In this document: positions 39,418 to 52,248 of the stretch, piece after piece | Position numbering within the stretch: position 1 is the stretch's first letter | Layout: each line of letters begins with the position of its first letter | Assembly: GCA_023213395.1 (NCBI GenBank) | Contig: CM041465.1 | Coordinates: 74,159,741 to 74,223,740 of the forward strand | Length of the DNA: 64,000 bases | Reading direction: 5' to 3' | Origin: Cycas panzhihuaensis | Taxonomy: Eukaryota; Cycadophyta | Notes under the pieces: model-generated | Database searches by the model: none | The model's input: the letters and a program-made list of their open reading frames with translations, nothing else | What the model was told of the DNA's origin: nothing | Program-made: the position numbers and the translations under genes

Positions 39418-42400
39418 ATATTCAATATGAACGACTCCTAAACTTTCTCTAAATTTTTAGAATTTGACTTTTCGTAGAGCCTTTGTAAATATATCTGCTG
39501 TCTAGTCTTCAATACTGCAATAGGCCAATTCAATTTCTTCTGCTTTTACTAGTTCTTAAATGAAATGGTGTTGAGTCTCGATGTGTTTCATTCTACCATG
39601 GAAGACTGGATTCTTTGTCATTTGAATGGTGCTCTAATTATTGCACCAAATTATGGTGGGATCTTACTATTTAAGCTAGAAATCCTATAATAGTCTCCTC
39701 AACCAAACTAACTTACATGCACCTGCTACTACTAATTTATATTCTACCTTGGGTGTAGATAAGGAAACTGTATTTTACTTCTTTATAATCCATGCTATTG
39801 TTGTTGATCCCATACTGAATATATAACCTTTTGTGGATTTTCTATTATCAACATCTCTTACCTAATACAAATATGTATAGCCAATCAACTAAAAATTTAG
39901 GGAAGCTTTGTAGGATAGCCTATAATCTAGAGTTCCTTTGAGATATTAAAAGATTCTCTTAATTACTTACTAGTGAGAGGTCTTTGGATATTGCATGGAC
40001 CTAGATACAACACTAACTAAGTGTGTTATATTTGGTTGAGTAGACATCAAATATATCAAACTACCAATAGGCTATCCGTAGAGTGTTGGATCAACTGAAG
40101 TAGAGTCATATGTCTTGGAGAGTTTGATTTCTGTTTCATTTGGGGTTTCCAATGGTTTACTAGCTATTATTTTAAACTTTTGTAGTAGGTCCAAGGCGTA
40201 TTTATGTTGGGAGATGAAAATTCCCTTCTTGTCTTACCAAACTTCCAATCCTAGGAAGTAATGCATAAGTCCCAAATTTGTTATCTCAAATTCTTTACAC
40301 ATAACATCTTTGAATTGATACAAGAGATAGGAGTCATTTAGAGTATATATATAAGTTTGTCCATATAAAGACCTCCAATTAGGATTGAACTTCCCTTGAT
40401 TTGGATAAATAAGATACGGTCTGCTTGAAATCTTTCAAACCCTTGATCTCTGGAATATTTATCTATGTAGGAATACCAAACCCTAGGTGCTTGATTTAGA
40501 CTATAAAGTGTTTTTTCTAGTTTATATACTTTGTTCTCTTCCCTCCTGATTTTAAAACTAAGGGGTTGACTGACATAGATGTCTTTCTTGATGTAGCTAT
40601 TTATGAAGGCACCTTTGACATCCATTTGGTAAACTTTCCAACCTATTTAGGCTGTTAGGCTCATCATCATTCTAATGGGTTCCATCCGAGCAACAGGGGT
40701 GAAGGTTTTAATATAGTCTATACCTTCCTTTTGAGCATATCCCTTTGCAATCAATCTAGCCTTATACTTATCAATGGATCCATCTGAGAAAAAATTGGTC
40801 TTATAGACCTATTTTGTACTAATAGTCTTTTTCTTTGGTGGTAAATCAACTAGTTCCCATGTGTCATTCTTAACAATGGAGTTGTATTTATCTTCCATAG
40901 ATTTTTGCCAACATTCATATCGATTGGCCTCAATAAAGGTTCGAGGCTCATGAGTCTTTAATACCTTACTTATTAGGGGAAAATTAACCCTATGTGAGTA
41001 CATGGATCTTTGAGTATTATCCAAGATATTGCCCAAGTTATGATTTCTATGAACTTATTTTGGTAGGTTTTATGGTGGAGGATGAGATAAAGTTCCCTCC
41101 TCACTATGTTCATTGATGTTTATCCTAGCATCAAATATAGGAGGAACATATTTGGTTTTAGAAGATATATCAAACTTTATTACAACCTCCTTTTTCTTTT
41201 TTTAATTATCTTAATAGTAGGTATCTTACTGAAACTTAACATCCCTGCTTAATATAACTTTTCTCGATTTGGGGTCATATACATTGTATGGATTAAAAAT
41301 TTTACTATATCTAAGGAAAATACATTTGACACTATGATTATCTAATTTTGATCTTTGTTGACCAGGAATGTGAGCATAGGCAATATATCCAAATAGTCTA
41401 AGATGATGTATGTTTGGTTTATAAATAGTCTAAGCTTCTTCTAGAGTTTTCCACTTAAGAGCTTTGGTAGAGTACCTATTAAGTAAATAAATAGTTGTGT
41501 GGATTGCTTCAGCCTAAAACTCATGGCCCAAATTTTTGTCCTTAAGCATACACCAAGAAATTCTGACAATAGTATAATATTTTCTCTCCGCTATACCAAT
41601 TTGTTGTGGGGTGTAGGGGTTAGTGAACTGTCTTCTAATTCCATGGTGTATATAACAGTCTTTGAATGTATTGGAGGTAAACTCTCCCCTATTATCCAAT
41701 CTTAGGGATAGAAGTTTGTATCCACTTTATTTCTCCACAAAGGTTTTGAAGTCAACAAAGTGTTGGAAGGCATCTAATTTATATTTAAGGAAGAACACCC
41801 ATGTCTTCCTTGTGAAGTCATCTATGAATGTGATAAAGTATTTTATACCTACTAGTGAAGGAGTGGTTATAGGTCCATAAATATTTATGTATACCAATTG
41901 GAGGACCCGATGCTCAATGACTATAATTTAGAAAGATTTCCCTATGGTGTTTACTAAGAAGACACCCTTTGTATAAGTTTTTATTTACATCAATATGTGG
42001 TAAACCATTGACTATATCCATCTATTTTATAAGGGCCAAACTATTATAATTGAGATAATCAAACCTTCTATGCCATAACTCACTATCCAAGTTAGATGAA
42101 GTTCTTAGAGCACATGTATCTGAAGGAGTAAGTATAAGTTTGAATAAGTAATCCTTGATCATTTTCCCTTTGGCAACAATAGCTTTATTTCTCTTTTTAT
42201 CTTTTATTACACACTCACTATTGTCAAAAATGACTTTGTAATCCTGTCCCATTATCTTACCTACTAATAGTAAGTTTTTCCTTAGAGCTGGGACATACAA
42301 GATATCATCTAGATGTCTATATTCTCTTATATCCATCATCAAGGCTATATTACCTCTACCAACTAATTCATAGGAGGTATTATCTCTAAACATAATGGAC

Positions 42401-43648
42401 ACTTTCCTATTTTTATCTAAAGTATAAAACAAGTGTTCTTTATATGTCATATGAGTTAAACATCCTGAATCAATATACCAACTATCATCTTCTTCTTCCT
42501 TAGCAGTGAAACTAGATAAAAATAATTGTTATTGTCCTTTGACTTAGATGTATTATGGGCATGTCTTCTAGTGGGTGTTCCATGCTTTGAGAAATATTTA
42601 TCTTCATTATAATCACTTCTATAGTAATATGTAAAATATAAAGGATCTCTTCTTCCATAGCTTAAGCTCCTGCTTCTTGGATGAGATCGATCAATATTGG
42701 AGCATCTCCCCCTTTCCTCATAAGGTTGAGGAGGGTTATCTCTTAGTCTATTATCATAGTATTCTTGATTGGACCTTGAGGATTGATGGTTGTCTTGACA
42801 ATTTGGATAACAAGTATGACTTTCAAACTGTCTCCTTTAGTTTGTATACCTAAAAGGGTTCTTATTCTATTAGTGTCCTTCTTGCCTCCTTTGATGAGGG
42901 GCTTGATATTTTGAAGGATCTTACCTAGCTTCCCTTCTAGGGTTCCTAGCCCTTCTTCTTTGAGGTGATTCTTTGGACCTTGAAGTTTCTACTTGAGAAT
43001 TGGATTGGATAGGAGACTTTATGGCAAAGGCATGTTCAAGTGACTCATTGGAACTTTGTTGTTCTTCTATTAATATGAGTATAGCACTAACATATTCCAC
43101 TTTTCATGTGCTTAGATCTTTTGAGACACTTTTACTAGTGGCAACCATTTCAAAAGGTTTAACTGCACCAATATATCTTAGGATCCGTTCAACTACCCTT
43201 TATTCTGTTAGGGTATCTCCAAGAGACTTCATTTGATTCACTATGTCTTGTACTTTGTCATGAATTCTGTTACAGATTCAGTGGGTAACATGCACAAGTT
43301 TTTAAACTTACTTCTAAGATTTTGAAGTTTGGAAGAGGCTACTCCTTCATATATTAACTGTAGTATATCCCAAGATTCTTTTAATTTGACAAACTTGCTA
43401 ACATGAGGGAATACATGATCTTCAAGTACACAAAAGATAAGTGGCAAGGCTTCATTATCCTTCTTAACATTTTCTTTGTAGGTGGCTTTCTCCAGATCAG
43501 TTAGATTTTAACCTACTTCATTGTATCATGTTTTTACAATCTCCCATATTTCATTAGCTATGAGGATGGGTCTCATCCTCCTACTCCAATTTAAGAAATT
43601 ATTCCCATTAAATTTTGGAATGATCATGTTACCAAAACTTGAGGCCAT
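39418..43648 (-). pseudogene. Element E gag-pol
   Basis: The gag ATG is at 43648 ('MASSFGNMIIPKFNGNNFLN'), so gag is close to that of B. The gag UBN2 block includes 'VKLKESWDILQLIYEGVASS' (43241-43447). A basic Arg/Ser-rich region with a partial zinc knuckle lies near 42600-42830. Protease/GAG-pre-integrase is at 42022-42480 ('ELWHRRFDYLNYNSLALI'). Integrase is at about 41090-41990, including 41514-41699 ('NPYTPQQIGIAERKYYTI'). RT is at 40140-41036 ('NDTWELVDLPPKKKTISTK', 'MDVKGAFINSYIKKDIYVSQ'), with YVDD changed to YMDK at 40356-40367. RNase H is at about 39440-40000. Longest open pieces are 142 and 95 codons. Confidence 0.88.
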
Positions 43649-46075
43649 GTTGAACTAAGGTTTTTTTTAAACACAGATAAAATAATAATGAAGTTGACAA
43701 GTATTTTAAATTTAAATTTTAAAAGAAAATTAAATTTAAAGTTTGAAAGTATTTTGAATTTGAAATTTAAACTAATTTTAAATGACCCAAGTTTTACTCA
43801 AATTTAAAAAAATGAATTAGTATATAATAAGGCAACTAGGCTCTAAATTTAGGGTTCTCCTAGGGAAACCTGTAGTTACTATCCTATTTAGTGGAACCTA
43901 CCTATAGATGGCAAAATAGAGATCTAATATACTGGTACGTGAGCTCAAGGCTTGATATACCTCAGTACACGAGCTACTAAGAAGGCTTTTACACCCCCAT
44001 GAATTGTGGACCCACTTACTCTAGACTTATACATAGCAACAGATCTAGCAGTGAAAGTTACTTAAACCAAGGTACTCACCTTCTCTAGGTCTAGCCTTGA
44101 TATCTAAACACCAAATAAGAAAAAGGTTCTGCACCTCAGCCTTCCACTGAATACACCTGATAGCTATTGAATATCCTCATCCATTATGAGTAGGCCAATT
44201 AGTGTGTGCGAGGTGGTAACTTTAGGGGTCCTAATAGTTCCCCTTACAAGGCTGGAAAAATGAGGTTATTTAATTTGAGATTTATCTTTTTAATGTAAAA
44301 ATAAATTAATCAATGCTTGTGGTCTTACTTAGGGTTTTGAAAGGTTCATTTTATATAATAGAAAAAAAAAACTTAAAAGGAAGGACAATATCCATTAAGC
44401 AAGAATGAATAAATGATATAATAAAAATTTTAAAAGAATATAAACAATAACCTTTCTTAATAACCAAAATGAATACCAATATGAAAGCTAATGTCTTTCA
44501 AATTAAAATACTCTTTGAAAATAAAGTATACAAGAAACTATATGCACCTTCTATAAGTAAAGCAATGAATCAATGAAGCTTTCAATATTTGAATGCCCTT
44601 AAATCAATAATGTTAAATAAACCTTTGATGCATAAAATGAATAAGAAAAGACTTGTAACTATGCCTTTGCTATGCACTCTTCAAGCTTTAAAAAAATATG
44701 ACTCTAGGATAAATAAGAAAGCCTCTTTGACTAATGAACCAATGAACTTTAAGATGTATGAAGATTATTGCAAACATTCTTTGGAATAATATGAATGAAA
44801 TGACAAGAAGCTCCTTTATACGTTTATAAGCAAACTAGGTATAACCTTTCTTATAAATCAAATAAGGTTTTAACCATGCAAATTGGAAATATAACTGCCC
44901 TTAATGATAAAAATATAGAAAATCAATGAGATACTTTAACTAAGCTTGAATTTTAAAAAATAAAGGGTAGCTTGAGCAAAAGGAATGATCTTTATGAATG
45001 CAAAAAATGAGCAGTTATTCCTTTGAAAATACTAAAAAGTAAGAAATTGAAGTGTAACTTTTACTTTTGATGATTGAAATGCTTAAAAGTGACAAGTTTC
45101 TTATAGAAAATGAACAACTAGAATACAAAAAGTACCTGTTTGATTGAATAACTCCTCTTAGTTTGAAGTATTAAAGAATTAGCTTCTTGTTATAAGAAAA
45201 GAACTTAAAAATATAAACAAGAAATAATAAAAGCTTCAAGAATAAGCTATTAGTAATCAATAAATCAGATGTAACCTTTTGAGATCATGTAATTTATAAA
45301 AGGTTATAGAATGATACCGATAAGGATTGAATAAAGAGACAAAAATAACTTGCTTCAAATACCTACTAAATGAGCTCACAATTAAGTGAAATCTATCTTA
45401 AACTAAAGAATATCAAATTTACTTTATGACAGATTTAACTATTTAGAAAACTAACTTTTGTAGCTCAAGATTTTAAAAAATAAGTGCAAGGACCTCTTTT
45501 TGGGCTTAAATAGGAGCTATAAGATGAAAATGTTATAAAAACATATTATAACCTTATAAAAGATATAAAAAAGGCTTACTTACTAATAGAAGACCTTTTA
45601 ATATGATTTATTTCAAAAAAACTTGAAGGAAACGCTTTAAAAAATGTTAATTAGTTAGCAACTAGGCTTAATTTAATACCTTAACCTTAACAGCCTATAA
45701 TATCTACAAGAAAACTTCAAATCACTTAAAAGATTATATTAGTATGAATAGAGCTGAATCAACTTTCCAACAATGCTAATGGATTAAAAATGGATACCAA
45801 ACAAAAAAGATATAGTAAAATTAGTAACGTGACCTTTTTATATTTAATAAACGAGAAACTAAAAATTGAGGTGACTTTAAATCATTAAAAACTAGCCAAA
45901 ACATATCCAAAACTAGAAAATGACTAGTTTACAGTATAGCTCATGAAGTTATGGTTGCAATGGGACTAGTTTTGTTAAAATCTGGTACTCTAATAAGAAG
46001 TTATGAAAGAAAATGTCCTAGCTACCCCTTTGGAATAAAATAAATTAAAAAAATAAAATAAAGTAAAGGAAAAGG
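43649..46075 (-). other. Leader-like noncoding region of element E
   Basis: About 2.4 kb of A-rich sequence with no coding similarity lies between gag and the right boundary of E, similar in size to the leaders of B and C. No primer binding site could be identified. A segment ggcccctttgcaaaatgct (46090-46108) resembles one in the leader of B. Confidence 0.45.
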
Positions 46076-46404
46076 TTTTATAAAGTTGATTGGCCCCTTT
46101 GCAAAATGCTTTAGGTCACATGGAGGGGCACGAGTCTAGGGGCTAAAGCTTGTAGGGGGCTAGGCTCTTAACAAACAATTTGAAACTTTATTAAAACTAA
46201 TTAAATTTTTAATAACCTTTGTTAATAATACAAATCAAAATATTATAAAGTCAAAAAACTGATGGAGAACGACGACCTATGTAGGTATCTTCGAAGGTTA
46301 AATAACTAAGAAAACCTGATCGAATCGATTAATCTATAGATGCAAGGAGGGAGCAAGGTGATCCACCACATCTTCTTAAGAACATTAGGGGTTATCCCAA
46401 CAAG

Positions 46405-46990
46405 AGAGGGTGACAAAAGAATTACTAATATATTCATTAATTCAACAATAATTATGTATAAATACATTATTATTTTATAAATATAAAGTTATGCTAGTTA
46501 TTTTATCAACTTAATATGATAAAATATATTATCAATGTATTTTAGTTAAGTTAGTGGTTAGCCATGACTTATAGTTGTGAGCCTAATGCTCATGGAGTCC
46601 TAAATGCACACATCACATTATAACACATATGTAATGTTGATCATACAAGGTTCAACTAGTCACCTTGTATGATTAACTCTTCACATATCCCCTTAGCTCT
46701 CTCATAACTATTCATTTTTGTATATATGTAAGATAATAACTTATGCAATGCATAATGAATATATGAATTTTAAGATAGATTGATTTTGGAGGCTGAAATA
46801 ATTTGACCTCATCTTTTGTGCATCTTGATATTCTCCTTATGTTGTAGATCTTGGATGGAAGGTGGCTTTAATGCCTTTCCCTTCAAAATAAAACATACTT
46901 ACTTTGACCTCCTTATCTTTTTTTGTATCTTTCTATTCTCCTTATGTTGTAGATCCTACGTGTAAGGTGGATTTAATGCCTCTTCCTTTA
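46405..46990. repeat. Dispersed repeat L2, likely LTR
   Basis: Second copy of the repeat at 13620-14185, including the same downstream segment gattgattttggaggct and atgttgtagatc. It starts right at the E boundary. An internal tandem duplication of about 105 bp (46805-46990) of the tgacctc...tttaatgcct segment is present here and absent from L1. It may be part of the 3' LTR of gypsy element H, which lies just to the right; this was not proven. Confidence 0.6.
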
Positions 46991-47460
46991 AAATATAATA
47001 ACAAAGTTATTAGGTAAAATTAGACTACCTTTCTTCAAAATTTTATCTCCTTTATGGAGCATAACTTTCCCAAGTATTCCTTGCACAATAGTAGTTTAGT
47101 AAATAAAAGGGCATAAGATAATATTTTAGAACATCCAACTTTATCATAAAAGAGCAAACAAAATACATAAATAAACATAAATTTGAATACTAAATATGCA
47201 ATTAAATTATATAATAGTATGATCTCTTGATATTATTTCAACATAATAAATCATGCATATTTCCTCGGCTATAAATAACCAATGATAACTACTTTATATA
47301 AAATCTTATTAAAGTAAGAAGTAGCATGTAATCTTATTGACATGCTAAATAACTCACACACAAAAGTTAATGGCCAACACTAACCATTAAGTTGCTTGAT
47401 CACATGTGCCAACAATCACTCTCTATGGTTAGCAAGAAATTATATAATAGGTCATTTTTC
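46991..47460. other. 3' flank or LTR of gypsy element H
   Basis: No coding sequence. On the minus strand a possible LTR start TGTTGGCACATGTG begins at 47414, after a purine-rich ATAGAGAGTGAT. No second copy was found to confirm it. Confidence 0.35.
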
Positions 47461-48087
47461 TTAAGATGTTGAGTCCATAAAGTGACAAAAATGTGGATAT
47501 TGATTAACAAACTCTACTGATTCCCATGTTGCCTCTTTTAGATTGCAACCAACCCACTATACTAAATACCAAGAGATAGTCTGATTACATAAATAACACT
47601 GCCTTATAGTCAAGATATGATCTAGCATGACCTTAAGGACTAATTCTTCATTTAGAATAGGTAGCGTAGTATGGGGAAAAACCTTTATGCTAAGATAATT
47701 TTTCAAATAGGAGATATGAAAAGTATTACATATTTTTGTATTAAGTAGGACCTCAAGGTCATAGGTGACTTGTCCAATTCTTTGAAGGAATTTGTAAGCA
47801 TCATAGTAGTGGGGGCTAAGCTTACATTTTTTATTATTATAGAGAGGTTTCTACTTGTATGGTTGAAGTCAAAGGAACACCATATCACCTATTATAAACT
47901 CCTAGTTAGAATGATGGTGGTCGGCCAAATATTGCATGTGATTTTGGGTCGAAATTAGGTTTTTCTTAAGGGTATATTAGATTTGATCTATATCTTCTAA
48001 TTTTTGCTAGATAATGGTTATTCAAAGATTGGTTGCTAGGGTGTGACGGAAAGGTGGGGGTAACCATATAAATCTATAAAAAGGGAC
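47461..48087 (-). pseudogene. Element H integrase C-terminus and chromodomain
   Basis: One frame of about 200 codons ends at a TAA (47461-47463). Blocks in order are 'LYGYPHLSVTP', a GDMVFL segment followed by 'LQPYK' with TGA/TAG at expected Arg/Gln, 'KLSPHYYDAYKFLQRIGQV', 'YDLEVLLNTKICNTFHISYL', and then a chromodomain-like end, 'WYLV', one TAG, 'WVGCNLKEATWESVEFV' (about 47485-47625). This is the classic gypsy GPY/F region plus chromodomain, which in this group is thought to guide integration to chromatin marks. Stops are all explicable by C-to-T or G-to-A changes. Confidence 0.85.
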
Positions 48088-48092
48088 ATACT

Positions 48093-48522
48093 TGTTAGTG
48101 ATAGTTAACTTAGGTTAACTATACACTTAATGCTTCATTAGGGGATAGTTATCACGAGTAGGTGTGATGGAGGTATGCATCCTTATATGAACATGTATAA
48201 TAAAAAGCTATGTCTATACACAAGGGGTTAGGACATAATTTTGAGGTATACTTATATGTACCCCTTGGTTATTCCAATTAATCAAACTCGGATTGATGTG
48301 ATCTCATTATATCTTCTCATATTCCATCTCACCATTGAACATTATATTTTATTTTAATATTTTAATATAATAAATATTATATTAGTGGGTTTTCTCTCTC
48401 AAGAGTTTTCCATGATAAATCTAGTGTTTGAGTCTCCTTGTGTATGTTCCTAACATATAATAATCCCTTCCTTCGGTCAGCTTAACAACTAACCTACAAC
48501 CTACATATACATAAACCTATAT
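48093..48522 (+). repeat. 5' LTR of element F
   Basis: Starts tgttagtgatagttaactta. It pairs with 52249-52677 along its whole length (ggttaactata.acttaatgctt, atgtacccc, ttttaatataataaa.attata). The LTRs are clearly diverged by eye, so the insertion is old. Confidence 0.95.
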
Positions 48523-48523
48523 A

Positions 48524-48540
48524 TGGTATTAAAGCTTGAG
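48524..48540 (+). other. Primer binding site of element F
   Basis: tggtattaaagcttgag is the tRNA-Met primer site TGGTATCAGAGC with one C-to-T and one G-to-A change. It lies one base after the 5' LTR. Confidence 0.9.
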
Positions 48541-49825
48541 GAAGTAAGGAACGATATTAGAACTCAGATATGAGATTGGAAATGAGTGAGTTTATCACTG
48601 ACTAAATAAATTTGAAGATTGGAGATCCATAGATCAGGTTGGAACTAAGAAAAGAGGGCATCCAAAGTTACAAAATGCATTAGACACCTCATATATTTGT
48701 GGAACCAATAGTGGAAACTGTATAATGAAGTTGGGCATCAATGGAAGTCATACAATAATATTGGGCTCAGATTAGGATCATAAAAGTAGTACTAGGTGAG
48801 TTTGAGGAAATATTTTTGCTTGTGTAACTTTGTTTAGAAGTAATAATCACTAATAGAAGCCTACAAATAATCAAAATTGATATCAATTAGATTAGAAGTT
48901 ATTTGGATAATTTAAAATAACTAATTAGAGCCCTACATAGCTTGAGTGCCTCATGCGATAGTTGTGACTCTTTTGAATAACACATCGATCAAAATCTAAA
49001 ATGTTTTAATATATTCTATTAAATACTAAAGTCTTATAGTGCTTAATGCCAAATATTATTGTTATTTTACTATCCTCATATGAATTAAATCACATGAAGA
49101 ACCATCAGAGCAAATAATATAGTTCAAGAGACATTACCATTTGATTTTTCTATGTGAGAAAGTAGAGACTAAATATATCAATCTAACATTTAAATTTGAT
49201 GCAAATCGATAAATCATGATACATGACCAACTGCTATTTTTTATTTGTGTTAAAATTAATATTGTATTTAATAATTCAATCCATACAGGCTGCCTAGTTT
49301 TTACAGATGCATCAATTTAGTTGATTGATTAATATATACCTTATTTAATATATATTTTGATCAATAAAATATTTGCACATAGTGAAATATTAATTGCATG
49401 GAAATTTTGGTGATGCTATTAAAAAGGAGAATATTTTATTAAATATTCTAAATATAATATTTGGCTTAAAAACTTTAGATTAAAATATTTTCAAAGTAAT
49501 TTATTTCATTTTAATGTGCTTTTATATTTATTTAGAGTAATTTTATTTAGGATTTGACCTAATAACACGCAACATCCATACATAGAGTATACTGCTTTTA
49601 TCAAGGAGTTTATTATGCTAAAAGGTATTTTTCTAATACATTTATTTCCTTAATTAATATTAAAAGGGCATATTATTTGTAAAGAATGTATCATACATAA
49701 ATCAAAATCTTAGTGCGGTGATATATGGAGTAGTGATTTAGGCTTTTTGAAATGTTAAACGATAGACACTAAGACTTATAATTATGTTTGGCAATTAAGT
49801 ACGAGTAAACTCAGAGTATCTATAG

Positions 49826-50690
49826 ACATGGATGCTAGAACAACTTTATTGTCAGAAGTGATCTTTGTTAGCACCAATTTTGAGGAGTGGAAATTTGAGA
49901 TAGAGCTCATATTGATAGTCTAGGAACTTTATGACCTCACCTATGAGGCTCCACCTAAGAAAAAGAAAGGGGAACATGACGTTGAACTAGATAAACTCAT
50001 ATAGAGAAAGTAGCTTTATGCCACTAGTATATTGAAACTCTTATTTGCCCTAGATTAGAGGGCACTCATCTATAAGTTGAATATGCCACATGACATTTGG
50101 AAGACTCTATGTGATATATTTGAATAGAAGAAGACAAACTATTTGGTCATCTTACTAGGTGAATTGTTCAACTCCTGTATTAAGGATGAGAGCAACATTA
50201 GCACCTATTTGAATAAGTTGACTAATATGAGGAATAAACTAGACAAAATAAAAGAACACTTGATTAATAATAAAATTTTATTCGTAATCATCATGAACAA
50301 TTTGATAGCAACTTATAACACCTTTCAGACTGTGTATAATATTGGCAAGATGTTACAAGATATCTTATTTTAGAACCTAAAGGAGTTACTTCTTATAGAG
50401 GAATCTAAGCTTAAATATCATGGGTTTCTGGGTTCTACTAATACTAGTCTTGCCCTATCCTCAAAAGTTTAGAAGAATGAGGATGAAGATAGGGATAAAT
50501 ATTCATATAAAGAGGGTACTAATAAAGGGGAGAAAAAGAAATATAATGGTTCATATACCTATTATAAAAAGATGGGCCATAGGGAAAATAACTACTAGGT
50601 GAGGAAAAACAACTTAAGGTAGGTTGATAGAAAGGAGAAAATTGTAGCTTATTATGTGCGAGTATCAACTAACTCAGATTCATAATAATA
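49826..50690 (+). pseudogene. Element F gag with dead zinc knuckle
   Basis: Copia-type gag, beginning near 49829 ('MDARTTLLSE' then 'FEEWKFEIELIL'). The UBN2 region 50143-50373 ('ISTYLNKLTNMRNKLDKIKE') is open for 76 codons. Then comes a Lys-rich stretch and a zinc knuckle at 50554-50595, where three Cys positions are Tyr and only His is kept ('YTYYKKMGHRENNY'). Stops are TAG/TAA at Trp or Gln positions. The region from the primer site to here (about 1.3 kb) shows no supported frame. Confidence 0.75.
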
Positions 50691-50929
50691 TCTCTCTCTT
50701 AGAAAGTAGATTTTTGATGTGTTAAACCAAAATTTGGGCTAGACAAATGCCATACTCCATAATGCTAATGTGGTATTAGTTAAAAATACTAAAACAATCA
50801 TAGTGAAAGGTGGTTGTCTCAAGAAGGTATGGTATACACCTATAAGGAATCATAATATTCTTTCTACTTAGAATACCTAGGTATACTCTCTAAAAGATAA
50901 GTTAGAAGTGAAACAATTTAAAGTGATAG

Positions 50930-51420
50930 CTAAAAAGTAATGTAAAAATAAAATAAAATTATTAAGGAGTAATAGTGAGAAAGCTAATAACAATCATATT
51001 TTAAAGTTTTATTCTAATTATGGTATCGAGTTAATACCATATAATGGAGTTGCCATATGAAATATTAATACCTTGATTAACATGATGTTCTATAGGGTAC
51101 AAACACAATATATCCCATTCAATTTTAGGATAGAAGTTGTGACAACTAATATTCACATTGTGAACTAGATTCTAACCTCTACAGTTCAAAGTGTGATGCC
51201 ACATAAAAGATGGACCGGTCAAAAGCCTTATATTAAAAAAATATTTAGGTGTATTATAAATGTATTAATATCTAATAGTCATATATATAGACCACAGGAT
51301 CTAGTGATGCAGAAGTTTCTTCATTATTAGGATATAAAGATTAATAAAGCATCAACATAATAATTTAATATGAATTTGCTATCAGATGTTTGTTAGCCCC
51401 CCTTCATAACATCTCCTAAT
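50930..51420 (+). pseudogene. Element F integrase remnant
   Basis: A short integrase trace: 'KIKLLRSNSEKANNNHILKF' (family: RSDNGGEY), 'GVAI' with a stop where GVAERKNRT is expected, and 'HKRWTGQKPYIKKIFRCII' (family: WTGRKPSVSHLRVFGC). Protease and the first half of integrase are missing between gag and this block, so a large internal deletion is inferred. Confidence 0.65.
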
Positions 51421-51479
51421 CCTACAAAGATCAAGCTCCAAGAGGGAGATGAAGCAAAAGGTATTAAAAAATACTAGTT

Positions 51480-52238
51480 ACTCATTGAGGAGGCAACAAC
51501 CTCCTTTATGTCATTATTGGGCATAACTATGGATGTAATAAAAAGGCTAATTAAAACTCAAACTACAAGTCAACTTCAAATGATAAAAGTCATTCATTTC
51601 AACATTATTAATCATTATGTCAAATGAATCCTTCTTGGAGAGCAACTATGGAGGAGGATAAAGATTCTTTACATAAAAATATTCCTTCCATTCAAATTGA
51701 CCTTAAGACAATGATTGCACATGTTGATTATAACCTAGTAAATAGGTCAAAGATAACAACTATACTTAATGGAGAGCTATATTAAAATAATATTCAATCT
51801 GTAATTCTTAAGCTAGACTTGAGGAGATTATATTAGGTGTAAAACTTTGAGGTCATTAAGGAAGGACAAGATAAGTTATTATGTCGATTAAATCATGCTA
51901 ATGGTATATACCCTATGTTCGATTTAGACTCGTCATTAATTAATGAAATATTCTGACCTATGGAAGAAGATCTTTGTTTAGGAGAAGACTACCTACAAGA
52001 TCAAATATCTACATTAGAAGCGAGATAATGATTAATTATTCAAGAGGTATTTAATAAAATCAAACTTCAAGTAGAATCTTCTTTAGCCACTAATTAGGTT
52101 ATGAATTGATTTATGGAGCAGCTAGATAAATGTCACCAGTTAACACTTAGTAAGATCATCCTTAAAGGGGAATCAATCTATAAGGATAGATCTCCTAATT
52201 AATAGAGCAATTAATTTTGCTTCATCCTCTATTTACAT
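51480..52238 (+). pseudogene. Unidentified frame in the 3' third of element F
   Basis: A single frame of about 195 codons from ATG 51648 to the polypurine tract, extending upstream to about 51480. It has roughly half the stop density of the next frame over its first 130 codons. All its stops (TAA, TAG, TGA) could be former Gln, Arg or Trp codons. It is rich in Glu, Lys, Leu and Ile ('RSKITTILNGEL', 'VFNKIKLQVESSLA'), suggesting helical or coiled-coil structure. The start resembles the RT N-terminus (NPSWRATMEEDKDSL), but nothing downstream matches RT. No family recognised. Confidence 0.4.
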
Positions 52239-52248
52239 TAAGGGGGGA
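52238..52248 (+). other. Polypurine tract of element F
   Basis: The purine-rich run taaggggggA directly precedes the 3' LTR start tgttagtgatag. Confidence 0.9.

Larger units (their letters stand above)
39280..46402 (-). mobile_element. Copia element E
   Basis: A minus-strand Ty1/copia element. A 3' terminal segment at 39280-39405 has a polypurine tract beside it (39406-39417, minus TATGTGGGAGAA). RNase H, RT, integrase, protease and gag follow rightward to 43648, then a noncoding leader to the right boundary at 46402. Both boundaries carry the terminal segment aacattaggggttatcc/taaca, but similarity between the presumed LTRs covers only about 40 bp. The left end is placed by a TG at 39280 and is uncertain. 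Next to the right end lies repeat L2. Confidence 0.75.

Noticed and set aside
13620-46990. L1 and L2 as the two LTRs of one giant element
   Set aside because: Both copies are followed by the same downstream sequence, so they are separate dispersed copies rather than 5' and 3' LTRs of one insertion.
47703-47888. 61-codon minus frame
   Set aside because: Shadow of the H integrase C-terminal frame in another register.
48570-48827. Possible 86-codon leader ORF in element F
   Set aside because: Stop density is no lower than expected by chance for this base composition, so it is not supported.
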